A stretch of 64,000 bases of DNA from Chloroflexota bacterium (GCA_016860845.1 BOKF01000001.1:248001-312000), one strand, 5' to 3'; positions 25,842 to 35,380 are shown, numbered from the stretch's first letter. Translations and numbers: made by a program. Notes: generated by a model from the letters alone, not told the origin.

Positions 25842-26162
25842 ATGCTTAAAGAAAAAGATCGCCAAATCGCCCACGAATTTCAACGCCGTTTAACCAAAGT
25901 TGTGCCTATTCTTGACCTGCGCGTGTTCGGCTCGCGGGCCAGGGGCAATGCAGCGCCTGATTCCGACCTGGATATATTCATCGAGGTTGAAACTCTCACA
26001 CCGGAACTGCGCCAACAAATTAGCGAGATTGCTTGGGAGGTAGGGTTTGAGTTTGATCGAGTGATTTCTACCATTGTGGCCACTCGTGACCAACTTGAAC
26101 ACGGAGCGATGGGAGCCAATCCCCTCATCCTGAACATCGAACGAGAAGGGGTTCATCCGTGA
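25842..26162 (+). CDS. MNT-type nucleotidyltransferase (antitoxin)
   Basis: 106 residues. Minimal nucleotidyltransferase with FGSRARGNAAPDSDLDIFIE, the GS...DxD signature of polymerase-beta-like enzymes. In HEPN/MNT systems this protein neutralises the HEPN toxin by adding AMP to it. The stop overlaps the HEPN start by four bases (GTGA). Confidence 0.85.
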   Translation: MLKEKDRQIAHEFQRRLTKVVPILDLRVFGSRARGNAAPDSDLDIFIEVETLTPELRQQISEIAWEVGFEFDRVISTIVATRDQLEHGAMGANPLILNIEREGVHP

Positions 26163-26575
26163 AGCCGGGGCAGCTTGAAGAGTTGCTTCGCTACAGGATG
26201 GAGCAGGCGCACGAAACCTTGCGGGAGAGCGAAATCCTGCTTGGCGAAGCTGCTTTTCGGGGAACTATCAATCGGGCATATTACGCCATGTTTTACACGG
26301 TGTTAGCTCTTCTTGCTACCAAACAACTTGGCGCATCGAAACACAGTAGCGTGATTAGCCTCTTTGATCGGGAGTTTATTAAGGCTGGCATATTTCCTCG
26401 TGATCTTTCGCGTTCGCTTCACCTGGCGTTTGATCGTCGTCAAATGCATGATTACGGTGAATTAGTCACCATTGATGTTCAAATAGCCGAAGAATCCCTG
26501 ACAAATGCTAAAATTTTTGTGGCGGCCATTGAGGCTCATCTTCACTCGTCAGGATATTTGACTACTAAAAAGTAA
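26159..26575 (+). CDS. HEPN-domain toxin
   Basis: 138 residues from a GTG start overlapping the MNT gene. An all-helical HEPN domain with NRAYYAMFYTVLALL and the later FDRRQMHDYGE. The second motif retains an Arg and a His near the position of the RX4-6H RNase motif, but I cannot confirm the exact spacing. Known partners act as RNases blocked by adenylylation. It forms a two-gene toxin-antitoxin unit. Confidence 0.82.
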   Translation: MKPGQLEELLRYRMEQAHETLRESEILLGEAAFRGTINRAYYAMFYTVLALLATKQLGASKHSSVISLFDREFIKAGIFPRDLSRSLHLAFDRRQMHDYGELVTIDVQIAEESLTNAKIFVAAIEAHLHSSGYLTTKK

Positions 26576-26647
26576 CCTCAGCTAAAAAATCCTTATTATC
26601 TGCCCGATTTCTGCTGCAAAATCTACCTCTTTTGGAGTTCTGGGGTT

Positions 26648-27871
26648 ATGAACAAACTCACGACTACTGCTACCACAACGACCTCTCTCTTTGGCCTTAG
26701 TCGCCACCGTCTGGCTGTCGGCCTTTACCTCATAATCGCTTTTCTTTATTGGGCGTCGCTCTACCTATACATCCCCACCCTGCCGACTTACGTCCAGGGC
26801 AAAGTGAACGACCTGGCCCTGGTCGGCGTGATTCTCTCTATGTACGGCCTGTGGCAGGCGGTGATCCGGCTGCCGCTGGGCATTGCCGCCGATTGGCTGG
26901 GCTGGCGCAAGCCGTTCATTATTTTCTGCCTGGCCCTGTCCGGCCTGGGGGCCTGGCTGATTGCCCTGGCCGACAGCCCGACCCAATTGCTGGTCGGGCG
27001 GGCCATCACCGGCCTGGCCGCCGGGACGTGGGTGCCGCTGGTGGCCGTCTTTAGCAGCCAATTTCCGGCTCACGAGGCAGTCCGGGCAACGGCCATCCTG
27101 ACCCTGGTCAGTTCACTGGGCCGGATGTCGGCGACCGGTCTGACCGGTTCACTCAACAACTGGGGAGGCTATTCCCTGGCCTTTTTTCTGGCCGCGGGCG
27201 TAGCTGGACTGGCTATCTTGCTGGTACTGCCTGCTTACGAGCAGCGACGCCCGGCAATGCGCCCCTCCCTGGGCAGCATCAGCCGCCTGATTACGCGCCG
27301 GGATGTGCTTTTACCGGCTGTTCTGGCGGCAGTGGGCCAGTATGCCGATTGGGGCGTCACCTTTGGTTTTATGCCCATTCTGGTGAAGCAGGTGGGGGGA
27401 ACCGGCGCCACTCAGAGTCTGATGGTCAGCATGCATTTGGGGGTCATTGCCATGGGTAATCTGGCCGCGTCAGCCCTGGTAAATCGGGTTAGCGCCCAGC
27501 GTTTGGTCTATTTCGGTTTTGGAGTGGTAGCTTTGGGAATTGGGCTGGCGGCGCTGGCGCCTTCGTTAGCCGTGTTGTTTGTGGCCCAATTTTGCCTGGG
27601 GTTAGGGCAGGGGATCAACGGTCCGGTTTTATTGGGGCTAAGTATTCGCTACGTGGCCGATGCTGAGCGGACGACAGCGGTGGGCTTACACCAGTCTGTC
27701 TACGCCGTTGGCATGTTTGCCGGGCCATGGTTGAGCGGTATCCTGGCCGAGGCCGTGGGTCTCCGGCCTATGTTTGGGGTGACCGCCTGCACCTGCCTTT
27801 TGGTCGGTCTGTTCATCGCCTCGCGACTGGCGGCGCGGGGAACGGAGTCTTTCCAGACAAGGAACTCATAG
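26648..27871 (+). CDS. MFS transporter
   Basis: 407 residues with about twelve membrane segments. Signature loops read IAADWLGWRKPFIIF and, near the middle, RPSLGSISRLITRRDVLLPA. A Thr-rich N-terminus (TTTATTTTS) precedes the first helix. The fold class resembles general drug/sugar antiporters; the substrate is unknown. The final residues TRNS are encoded where the GGAACT repeat begins, so the 3' end has been reached by a repeat. Confidence 0.8.
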   Translation: MNKLTTTATTTTSLFGLSRHRLAVGLYLIIAFLYWASLYLYIPTLPTYVQGKVNDLALVGVILSMYGLWQAVIRLPLGIAADWLGWRKPFIIFCLALSGLGAWLIALADSPTQLLVGRAITGLAAGTWVPLVAVFSSQFPAHEAVRATAILTLVSSLGRMSATGLTGSLNNWGGYSLAFFLAAGVAGLAILLVLPAYEQRRPAMRPSLGSISRLITRRDVLLPAVLAAVGQYADWGVTFGFMPILVKQVGGTGATQSLMVSMHLGVIAMGNLAASALVNRVSAQRLVYFGFGVVALGIGLAALAPSLAVLFVAQFCLGLGQGINGPVLLGLSIRYVADAERTTAVGLHQSVYAVGMFAGPWLSGILAEAVGLRPMFGVTACTCLLVGLFIASRLAARGTESFQTRNS

Positions 27872-27921
27872 GAACTGAGGGAACTGAGAGAAGTTCCTGC
27901 GAGTTCCTTCAGTTCCTATCC
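27861..27921. repeat. Inverted GGAACTGAG repeat across two gene ends
   Basis: GGAACTCATAGGAACTGAG-type units (27861-27888) face GTTCCTGCGAGTTCCTTCAG-type units (27893-27921). They overlap the last codons of both the MFS gene and the convergent STAND gene and may act as a shared terminator. Confidence 0.8.
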
Positions 27922-29799
27922 TCTATCTTCCAACTCAGCCAGCCACTGCTGGACGTAGTCGGCGCTGGGGGAGCGAATTTTTTCAAAAATAGCCAGGGCT
28001 TGTTTGAGATACTGCTTGGCCCGCTCTGTCTGGCCCAGGTCGCGGTAGGCCAGTCCCAGGTTGCCCAAACTGTTGCCCTCACTGTGCCGGTCGCCGGTTT
28101 GGCGGGCGGTGGTCAGGGCCTGTTCAAAGTGCTCAATGGCCCACCTGGCGTGGCCCATGGTGCGGTAAGTATCGCCCAGGTTGCCCAACCAGTCGCCTTC
28201 ATTGGGCCGGCCCAACTGCCAGGCCGCCATCAAGCCAACCTCGTTGGCAATGACCCGCTCGGCCCAATACCCCTGCCGGTCCAAATAATCCTCAACCGCG
28301 GCCGCCAGACCATAGGCGGCTTCCCAATCCCCCAATTCCACACAATCGGTTAAAACCTGCATCAAATGGGGCCGGTCGGCCTCCAGGTGGGCATAACCCT
28401 CCCGGCCCAGCGCGCTCTGCTCCCAGGCCAGGGCCATGTAGCAAGTGGCTAATCGCCGCACCGTATTGGCAGGGGGAGTGAGCTGCTGGCGAGCATACTT
28501 GTGAAGGAGAGGGTGACTGACTTCATACCGCTGTCCACTTTGCCGCAACAAGCCATAATCAACCAACTTATCCAGCGCCCGACGCACATCAGGAGTGGAC
28601 TCTTCAACCTTTTGTTTGAAAAGCTTGCGGACTGAGGCCAGGACTCCCTGATTAGGTTCAATAGTTAGCGTTTTGACCACCATTTCCGGATCAAACGGAG
28701 CCAGGGCCAATAATCCGACAACCGCCAATGCCTGTTGAGCTGTTTCGCTGACCTGGCTCAAGCTGCGCTCCAACAGCAGGGTGACGCTTTCCTGCTGGCG
28801 CTGGTCGGGTGGCAGGCCAGCCAGCGCTGTACTTTCCAGCCAGGCCAGAAGTTCGGCGGCGCTCTCTTTATGGGCAGACAGGTACTGCCCGGCCAGCCGA
28901 ATGGACAGGGGCAGTCCGCCGAGCAGTTCGCAGATAGGCCCGGTGACAGATTTGTCGGTGGCTCGCCAGCCGCCCCAGGCTTGCAGTAGGGCCATTGCTT
29001 CGGATAGGGGAAGCGAACCTACTTCCCCGCAGGTCGTCACTGCGGCATGAGTTTGGCGGCTGGTCAATAAAATGCTGCAATCGCCGTGCAGGGCCAGCAG
29101 CCCCGGCAGGTCGTCGGCCTGTTCCGCCCCATCAAACACGAGCAAGGCTTGCCGTCCAGCCAGGGCGCGCTGGACCGCTTCGTAGGGGCTGGGTGTGGGC
29201 GTCTCGTCTAAGGTGCGGGCAATATATTCCAGGGCAATATCTACCCGCGGCTGGTTGTAGAAATTGTGATAAAAGATGCCGTCGGGGAAAGCCGCCGGGG
29301 GAGTTTGGCCGGGAGCCAACTTCCAGACCGCAGCGGCAGCCAGGGCGCTTTTGCCGATGCCCGCGGGTCCGCACAGGGCGACCACCCGGCCCGGCTGGAG
29401 ATCGGCCAAGAGTTGGGCCAGTTCAGTCTCGCGGCCGGTAAAAGACTCGGCCTGCCTGGGCCGCTGTAAAGGCGCTGCGCTCCTCGTTGGGGGGGATACC
29501 GGACTGCTGGGCGTCGTTTTGATCTTGTCCAGCAAACTCTGAGCCAGGACACGCAGGGCCGGGTCTTGCTCGGCCTTGCCCGCAGCCAGCTCCTCTTTCA
29601 GCACCGTTTGCCGCCCGGTCGAAGCTGGCTGCTTTTCCAGCATCTCCAGCGCCCCGATCACCTCGCTGCCTGCCCCATACTTCCGGCGCAGAGCTAACTT
29701 GAGCGTTTCGTAAGCTTCCATGGCTGGTTTCTGGCTTCCGGAAGAGTTTGTCGCCTGAGTGGTTAGGGCGGCAACAATGGCAGTGGTGATAGTATCCAT
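27916..29799 (-). CDS. NB-ARC/TPR STAND protein with effector-associated N-terminus
   Basis: 627 residues from ATG 29799, preceded by AAGGAG; the longer frame up to 29865 is not needed. The N-terminal helical module contains AYETLKLALRRKYGAGSEV and DPALRVLAQSLLDKI, like effector-associated domains in cyanobacterial and Chloroflexota STAND proteins. The NB-ARC core has Walker A CGPAGIGKSAL, Walker B-like ALLVFDGAEQ, SILLTSRQT and GGLPLSIRLAG. A winged-helix-like region and C-terminal TPRs (LGNLGDTYRTMGHARWAIEHF) follow. It is likely a signalling or defence ATPase; no effector enzyme domain is visible. Confidence 0.85.
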   Translation of the reverse strand: MDTITTAIVAALTTQATNSSGSQKPAMEAYETLKLALRRKYGAGSEVIGALEMLEKQPASTGRQTVLKEELAAGKAEQDPALRVLAQSLLDKIKTTPSSPVSPPTRSAAPLQRPRQAESFTGRETELAQLLADLQPGRVVALCGPAGIGKSALAAAAVWKLAPGQTPPAAFPDGIFYHNFYNQPRVDIALEYIARTLDETPTPSPYEAVQRALAGRQALLVFDGAEQADDLPGLLALHGDCSILLTSRQTHAAVTTCGEVGSLPLSEAMALLQAWGGWRATDKSVTGPICELLGGLPLSIRLAGQYLSAHKESAAELLAWLESTALAGLPPDQRQQESVTLLLERSLSQVSETAQQALAVVGLLALAPFDPEMVVKTLTIEPNQGVLASVRKLFKQKVEESTPDVRRALDKLVDYGLLRQSGQRYEVSHPLLHKYARQQLTPPANTVRRLATCYMALAWEQSALGREGYAHLEADRPHLMQVLTDCVELGDWEAAYGLAAAVEDYLDRQGYWAERVIANEVGLMAAWQLGRPNEGDWLGNLGDTYRTMGHARWAIEHFEQALTTARQTGDRHSEGNSLGNLGLAYRDLGQTERAKQYLKQALAIFEKIRSPSADYVQQWLAELEDRG

Positions 29800-29914
29800 G
29801 CGTATCTCCTTTAGCGATGATGAGTTCAGTATATCATAGTCAGGGAGACACTGACAATGACTCAATTCCGTACTTTATACCCTCTCCCTTAAAGGGGAAG
29901 AGGGTAACAACCAC

Positions 29915-32900
29915 TCAAAAAGTTATCTCGCGCGTCAAGGCGTTATTCTGCGTGGTCAGCTCCTCGTAGCGATTAATGTCGTCCACAATGGCGGTGATGG
30001 TTTGCCGGCCCCGGAGGGGCAAAGCTTTGACCGCGCGGATAGGCTGCGAGGTGCTGGGAGCCATCGGCGGAGTGATGCCGTAGGTGGCGTATTGGCCGTT
30101 GACAAAGAAGGCCACGCCGACAACATCGGGGGTGGGGACGCCGCCAATGTTAGAGACAGTGGCGGTCAGGATGACCTGGCCGGAGGGGTCGCGCTCAAAG
30201 CCGATGGCGTCGAGGGTAGAGTCGGGCAGCGTGGTCGTTGGCTGGGGGAAGACCTGGAACTCCAGGTCAAACGAATTATTGGTTTCGGAAAGTTCGGGGT
30301 AGCGGTTGACGTCGTCCACCACGGCGGTCAGCCGGTGGCGGCCAGCCACGGCCCGCCAGGGAGTGACGGCGCGGACGGTGCGGGTCTCACCGGCGGCAAG
30401 AGCCGTGGTGTTGCCAAAAGTAATTTGCTGGCCGTTGATCAGAAAGGCTACGCCGACAACATCCCCTGTCGCCGCTGCGCCAACGTTGCGCACCAGGGCT
30501 TCAAAGGTCAGCATGTCACCCTCGTTGAAGCGGTTTTGGCCAAGACTGAGGCTGAGGATGAGCGTGTCGGCCAGGGGGGCGGGGCTTGGCTCGCCAAAAT
30601 TGATTTGCTTGACCAGGACGTTGTTTTGCTCGTTTTGCTCCGGGTAGCGGTTGACATCGTCCACGATGGCCGTGATCTTATGCACGCCGGTCAGGTTGAG
30701 AGCCTGCTGAGCGCGGACAGGCTTGGCTTCGCCAGGGGGCAGCGGCGAGATAAGGCCAAAGGTGGTGTATTTATCGTCCACAAAAAAGGCCACGCCGACC
30801 TGGGCGGCAGTTTCGGCAGTACCGGTATTGGCCACCAGCGCAGCCAGCCGCACCTGGCCGCCTTCCAGCCTCTCAAAAGCAATATCGCGGATAATCGTAT
30901 CGGCCAGGCCGGGAGCCGGCTTGCGTTCAACCTGGAACTTAACAGCCAGGGTATTATTGGTTTCCACGGCTTCGGGGTAGCGGTTGATGTCGTCTACGAT
31001 GGCGGTCAGGGTGTGCTCCCCGGCGACCGCGGTCCAGGGGGCCACGGCTTTGATGACCCGGCTGCCGCCCGCTGCCAATGCCGGCGATGTGCCGAAGGTG
31101 ATATAGGTTCCATCTATCAGGAAAGCAACGCCAACCGTACCGCCCGTGATCGCCCCGCCGATATTGCGCACGGTCGCTTCAAAGGTAATCGCGTCGCCCT
31201 CAACGAGGGTAGGTTTGCCGAAGCCAACGGCAGCGACAACAGTATCGGCCAGTTGGCCGGGCGGCGGCGCGCCCACCTCTTTGACCAAAAAGGCGCGGCG
31301 GCGGCGAATCCAATCTTTCAGCCGGTCGCGCTCCTGCTCGAACTGCTCGTTGGTGGGCCACTTTTTGGTATCTTGCAAGACCAGGGCGCGGATGTCGTTA
31401 TAATAGGCATCAATTTTGGGGAAGAGTTTTTCTTCGGTAAATTCGCTGCTCAACAAGGTAGTGAGTCTGGCCAATAAGCGGGGGTAATAGGTGGGGTTGT
31501 TGAGGACGCGCTGGCTCAACGCATTGCTCATCTGGTTCGAGCCTTTGATCGAAGTGCCTTCGGACAGATCGTCACACAGGCCGTCACAATAATCGTTCCA
31601 GTTGCGGCCCCAGGTCAGGTCGTAATCCCAGGGCAGGATTTCTCGCTTGCCGTCAGCGGGGCGGCGGTGGACATAGTAGTTTTTGTGGTAGGTGTCGTCG
31701 CTCTGGACCAGGGTGTTGACTGCCAGCCAATCGAGGAAGGCGTCCACGTCCAGGATTTGATCGAGAAATTGGGCAATGGTGGCCGCGTCCCAACTGTTGA
31801 CGGCCCGGATGAAGGTGTCGAGATCGCTAAAATCTTCGTCCTCGGGGTGGTCTTTTTCGTACAACAAGGGCAGCACTTCCGGCGGCTGCGGGCTAAGGGT
31901 GGCCCCAACGTAGACACCGTTGATGACTCCGCCGTTGGCCTGAAACAGGCTGCCAATCTCGCGCTGGTGGTTGCGGAAGTAATATTCGTCAAGATGTTCC
32001 AGGCCGGTGTAGACTCCCCGCTCCAGAACCTGTCCCTCCCGGCTGCGGATGGTGTAATCCACATGCCAGGCTTTGGAAGCCGGCGTCTTGGTTTTGGCAA
32101 ACAGGTCGAAGGAGAGGCGCTCGCGGATGAGGCTTTTATCGGAGTAGCTGCCGCTCAGATCAATCCGGCGGGTGTTGCCCTGGTAGAGCTGTTTTTTGGG
32201 GAATTTGATTTTGAACCCCTTTTTGGGGAAGTTGAGCGAGGTCGTGCCGCGATAACTGATTTCACCCTGGCGGTGTAATGCGCCATCCACACGAATGTCG
32301 GCGTCAATCTCTAATTTTTGGGCGGGATTGCGGACCATATTATCATAGTCGGCCTTGTTGACGATGGCGGTCAAGGTCATCAGGCCGGGCTGGCGCTCGG
32401 GGGGGGCGGCGGTGGCTAAGGTGCGAAAGGTCTGATAGGCCGGCTTGGGTGAACCGTTGGCGTCGAGCAGGCCAAAGGACGGAACCATCCCGTCGCTGTA
32501 ACAGAACCAGCAAACCCGCTCCACCGAGCCGCTAAATTGGTTGGCAATGGTACGGTAAAAGCGCCACAGAAATTCAGCCTGCTGGGGCTGGTCAAGGTGT
32601 TGCTCGCCCATTTCGCTGATGACGATGGGTAAATTGGTGACGCGCTGGTAGTTAAGAATCAGGTTGCCGACGTAGCCAAAACCCCAGGTCGAGCTGGGCC
32701 AGGCAGGTTCGGGGCGCTGGCCGTAGGGATGGAGAGCGACGGCATCGGCAGGCAGCGTGCCTTTTTGGCTGCTAATCACGTTAGCCAGCCAGTTCCAGTT
32801 GCCGGAGCCCAGCCCGGCCGCAATGACCCGCGTTTGCGGGGCCGCAGCTTTGATCGCATCGTAGGTGCGGCGCAGCATGCGCCCAAAAACGGCTTCGGGC

Positions 32901-33283
32901 ATGGTCCGGATGTATTCGGGGTGGGGCGGCAAATCCGGCTCGTTCCAGACCTGAAAGGTGGGCCGCAGCGGGGCCAGGGCCTGGGCGAGCTGGCCGGCTC
33001 GCTGGGCAAAGGCATTGATGTAGTTATCCCACACCTGGTCAGAAGCGGGGTGAATGGGCGCGCCGGGATAGGTTTCGTAGGTGAGGATGATCAGGACGTC
33101 AATGTTGGCCTGGGTTAGCCCTTGCAGATGATCGGTGTAGAAGCGCAGCCGTTGCGGGTCGAGCTGGCTGCCGCCGCTGGCGTCTTTGTAGGAATAGCGC
33201 ACAGCTTTAACGCCGAGACTGCGCAGTTCGGCAATGGTGGGATTGCCTTTAGGGTTGGCCGGGTCAATGTTAAGTCCGTACAT
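29915..33283 (-). CDS. Glycosidase-like / CotH-kinase / CARDB multidomain protein
   Basis: 1122 residues from ATG 33283 with AAAGGA upstream. Residues 1-310: clan-A glycoside hydrolase-like barrel, with probable acid Glu in VWNEPDLPP and nucleophile Glu in VISEMGEQH. Residues 315-690: CotH kinase domain with SYRGTTSLNFPKKGFKIKF and EILPWDYDLTWG. Residues 690-1122: four CARDB-like beta domains sharing phrases such as VGVAFLIDGTYITFG and TAIVDDINRYPE. There is no signal peptide, although such architectures are normally secreted. A further N-terminal exon-like extension was not found. The barrel may bind polysaccharide, but substrates are unknown. Confidence 0.8.
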   Translation of the reverse strand: MYGLNIDPANPKGNPTIAELRSLGVKAVRYSYKDASGGSQLDPQRLRFYTDHLQGLTQANIDVLIILTYETYPGAPIHPASDQVWDNYINAFAQRAGQLAQALAPLRPTFQVWNEPDLPPHPEYIRTMPEAVFGRMLRRTYDAIKAAAPQTRVIAAGLGSGNWNWLANVISSQKGTLPADAVALHPYGQRPEPAWPSSTWGFGYVGNLILNYQRVTNLPIVISEMGEQHLDQPQQAEFLWRFYRTIANQFSGSVERVCWFCYSDGMVPSFGLLDANGSPKPAYQTFRTLATAAPPERQPGLMTLTAIVNKADYDNMVRNPAQKLEIDADIRVDGALHRQGEISYRGTTSLNFPKKGFKIKFPKKQLYQGNTRRIDLSGSYSDKSLIRERLSFDLFAKTKTPASKAWHVDYTIRSREGQVLERGVYTGLEHLDEYYFRNHQREIGSLFQANGGVINGVYVGATLSPQPPEVLPLLYEKDHPEDEDFSDLDTFIRAVNSWDAATIAQFLDQILDVDAFLDWLAVNTLVQSDDTYHKNYYVHRRPADGKREILPWDYDLTWGRNWNDYCDGLCDDLSEGTSIKGSNQMSNALSQRVLNNPTYYPRLLARLTTLLSSEFTEEKLFPKIDAYYNDIRALVLQDTKKWPTNEQFEQERDRLKDWIRRRRAFLVKEVGAPPPGQLADTVVAAVGFGKPTLVEGDAITFEATVRNIGGAITGGTVGVAFLIDGTYITFGTSPALAAGGSRVIKAVAPWTAVAGEHTLTAIVDDINRYPEAVETNNTLAVKFQVERKPAPGLADTIIRDIAFERLEGGQVRLAALVANTGTAETAAQVGVAFFVDDKYTTFGLISPLPPGEAKPVRAQQALNLTGVHKITAIVDDVNRYPEQNEQNNVLVKQINFGEPSPAPLADTLILSLSLGQNRFNEGDMLTFEALVRNVGAAATGDVVGVAFLINGQQITFGNTTALAAGETRTVRAVTPWRAVAGRHRLTAVVDDVNRYPELSETNNSFDLEFQVFPQPTTTLPDSTLDAIGFERDPSGQVILTATVSNIGGVPTPDVVGVAFFVNGQYATYGITPPMAPSTSQPIRAVKALPLRGRQTITAIVDDINRYEELTTQNNALTREITF

Positions 33284-33302
33284 AAAGTAGTCCTTTCGGC
33301 TG

Positions 33303-33367
33303 AAGGAATTAAAGGAACTCGGAGGAACTGAGGGAACTCATAGGAACTGAGGTCCCTTGAGTTCCTA
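33303..33367. repeat. GGAACTGAG repeat array upstream of the CotH gene
   Basis: Several GGAACT-N3 units (AGGAACTCGGAGGAACTGAG and similar) are followed by a short inverted copy GGTCCCTTGAGTTCC. Same family as 27861. Confidence 0.75.
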
Positions 33368-33373
33368 CCGCTT

Positions 33374-34432
33374 TTACAGCCATTTCTTTCTTCTAAAATA
33401 AGCGAGCATACCGATACCAATTAAAAGCATCACCAGTAAAATAACCGGGTAGCCCCAGGGCCACTGCACTTCGGGGATGTAAAAGTTCATGCCGTAAATG
33501 CTGGCAATGAAACTGAGGGGAATAAAGATGGTGGCAATGATTGTTAAAACCTTCATGACCTCGTTCATCTTATTGCTCATACTGGAGAGATACAGCTCCA
33601 GCATGCTGGCCAGCATTTCACGGTAAGTTTCGATGGTTTCGATGACCTGGATGGTGTGGTCGTAAACGTCACGCAGGTGAGTGCGGGTAATAGGCGTGAT
33701 CAGGGCCACCTCGTCGCGGCTCAGAGCAGTGATGACTTCCCGCAGGGGCCAGACTGAAGTGCGCAGGTAAATCATTTCGCGCTTGAGATGATGGATTTTC
33801 CGCACGGTTTTGGGGGTGGAGTCGCTCAGCAGCTCATCTTCAACCGCGGCGATTTGTTCGCCTAACATTTCCAGAATGAGGAAGTAGTTGTCAACAATGG
33901 TATCCAGCAAAGCATAGGCCAGGTAATCCGGCCCATTTTTGCGAAGCTGACTCTTGCTGTTTTGGATACGCTGGCGCACCGGGTCGAAGACATCACCCTC
34001 GCGTTCTTGAAACGAGAGAACGTAATTGGAGCCTAGGATCAGGCTGGTCTGTTCGATAAGGATACCCTGGTGACGATTATTGCATGAGAGCATTTTGAGG
34101 ACAATGTAGAGATTGTCGCCAAAATCCTCCATTTTGGGTCGCTGGCCGGTGTTGAGAATATCCTCCAGTACCAGGGGGGGGACGCCGAAACAGTCGCCCA
34201 ACTGCGTAATAACGCCGGCATGCAGGCCATCTACATTAATCCAGTTGACCCTTTGTTTATCCCTGAAGGTAAAACATTCCTCCATGTGTTCGACTTCTTT
34301 TTCTTGCACTTCGGTTTCATCGTAATGAATAACGGTGATCCTGGCGGCTTCGGCGGGGTTATCGCCGATGTACATGGGCGTGCCGGGCGGCAGGCCGGTT
34401 TTGTGAGATCGTTTGGGGATGCGTTTGGACAT
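33374..34432 (-). CDS. corA: CorA-family magnesium/divalent metal channel
   Basis: 352 residues. A soluble N-terminal funnel, a long helix (HHLKREMIYLRTSVWPLREVI) and two C-terminal membrane helices: TIIATIFIPLSFIASIYGMNF carries the CorA GMN selectivity motif, followed by WGYPVILLVMLLIGIGMLAYF and a basic KKWL end. It forms a pentameric Mg2+ channel in the inner membrane. It is transcribed away from the ureohydrolase. Confidence 0.9.
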   Translation of the reverse strand: MSKRIPKRSHKTGLPPGTPMYIGDNPAEAARITVIHYDETEVQEKEVEHMEECFTFRDKQRVNWINVDGLHAGVITQLGDCFGVPPLVLEDILNTGQRPKMEDFGDNLYIVLKMLSCNNRHQGILIEQTSLILGSNYVLSFQEREGDVFDPVRQRIQNSKSQLRKNGPDYLAYALLDTIVDNYFLILEMLGEQIAAVEDELLSDSTPKTVRKIHHLKREMIYLRTSVWPLREVITALSRDEVALITPITRTHLRDVYDHTIQVIETIETYREMLASMLELYLSSMSNKMNEVMKVLTIIATIFIPLSFIASIYGMNFYIPEVQWPWGYPVILLVMLLIGIGMLAYFRRKKWL

Positions 34433-34471
34433 CGCCGTTCTCTCGTTTCTGAGCCAAGCTTGCAGTTAGAG

Positions 34472-35368
34472 TCAGGTTCTCAGGATTTCTGCCAGTAATT
34501 CGACAATTTGAGGCGCATACTGCCCGCCGGGGTCGAGCGTGGGATTGTAGATGGTCACATCCAGCCCGACCATCGCCGGCGATTGGGCCAGCGGGCGCAC
34601 CAGAGCGGCCAGTTTAGCCCAATCGAGACCGCCGGGCATGGGATAATCAACAGCCGGAAGATCCGTCTCGTCCAGCACATCCAGGTCGAGATGCAGCCAG
34701 TAACGGCCCGGCGTCAGGGCCAGCTTTTCCGCCACTTGAGCGCCTACCTGGGCCGGCGCCTGCCGCACGGCCTGAGCAGCCAGCAGGTGCATCTCCGGTG
34801 TTACGATGCCGAGGTCGGGCGCACCATCCTGGGCCGCCTGTTCGGCGTCACGGTAGCCCAGCACAAAGATGTCAGACGGAGCTGCCAACGGCGGCGGCCC
34901 AGCCAAGTCAACCAGCCCGGCGGGACCCAGCCCGGTCAAAATTGCCAGTTCCATGTCGGCGGCTTCGCCCGTGGGTGAAGAGCGGCCATCATAAAAATCC
35001 AGATGCCCATCCACAAAAGCCAGCCCGGTTCGACCCAACTCGTCACGCAAGGCGGCAAAGATGCCCAGCAGCAGGGTGCAGCAGCCGCCGATGACCAAAG
35101 GTCGTTCGTCCCGCGCCAGCAGCGCCCCCACGCCGGCCCGAATGCCCGCCGAAGCAGCGCAAACAGCCTCGAAGCCGATGAGGCCGGTCGCGGGATCGCG
35201 CCGGGGGTCATCAAGCGTCACCGGCAGGTCGCCCGCATCGGGCAGGCCCAAGCGCCGGGCCAGCCCCGCCGCGCGGAGCGCCGCCGGCATGCGCTCGACG
35301 CCGGTTGCCCGGCCGGTGCAGTCAATAGGTACACCAACAAGTGTAGTGACGGTGGAGGCGTGAGTCAT
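34472..35368 (-). CDS. Ureohydrolase (arginase/agmatinase)-fold protein with altered metal ligands
   Basis: 298 residues. The overall arginase fold is clear: VGVPIDCTGRATGVERMP, IGGCCTLLLG, FVDGHLDFYD, LHLDLDVLDE and GLDVTIYNPTLD. The first metal ligand motif, normally GGDHS, reads GGCCT, so the His is replaced by Cys. The final acidic position of the usual VxExNP motif reads VTIYNP, so a Glu is also lost. The DxHxD and DxD pairs remain. It may be an altered-specificity hydrolase or inactive; arginase activity should not be assumed. Confidence 0.7.
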   Translation of the reverse strand: MTHASTVTTLVGVPIDCTGRATGVERMPAALRAAGLARRLGLPDAGDLPVTLDDPRRDPATGLIGFEAVCAASAGIRAGVGALLARDERPLVIGGCCTLLLGIFAALRDELGRTGLAFVDGHLDFYDGRSSPTGEAADMELAILTGLGPAGLVDLAGPPPLAAPSDIFVLGYRDAEQAAQDGAPDLGIVTPEMHLLAAQAVRQAPAQVGAQVAEKLALTPGRYWLHLDLDVLDETDLPAVDYPMPGGLDWAKLAALVRPLAQSPAMVGLDVTIYNPTLDPGGQYAPQIVELLAEILRT

Positions 35369-35380
35369 CTTAATGATATT

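Noticed and set aside
30002..31477. 491-codon plus-strand frame opposite the CARDB domains
   Set aside because: Antisense to four repeated CARDB units on the minus strand; repetitive Gly/Ala/Val composition without any motif.
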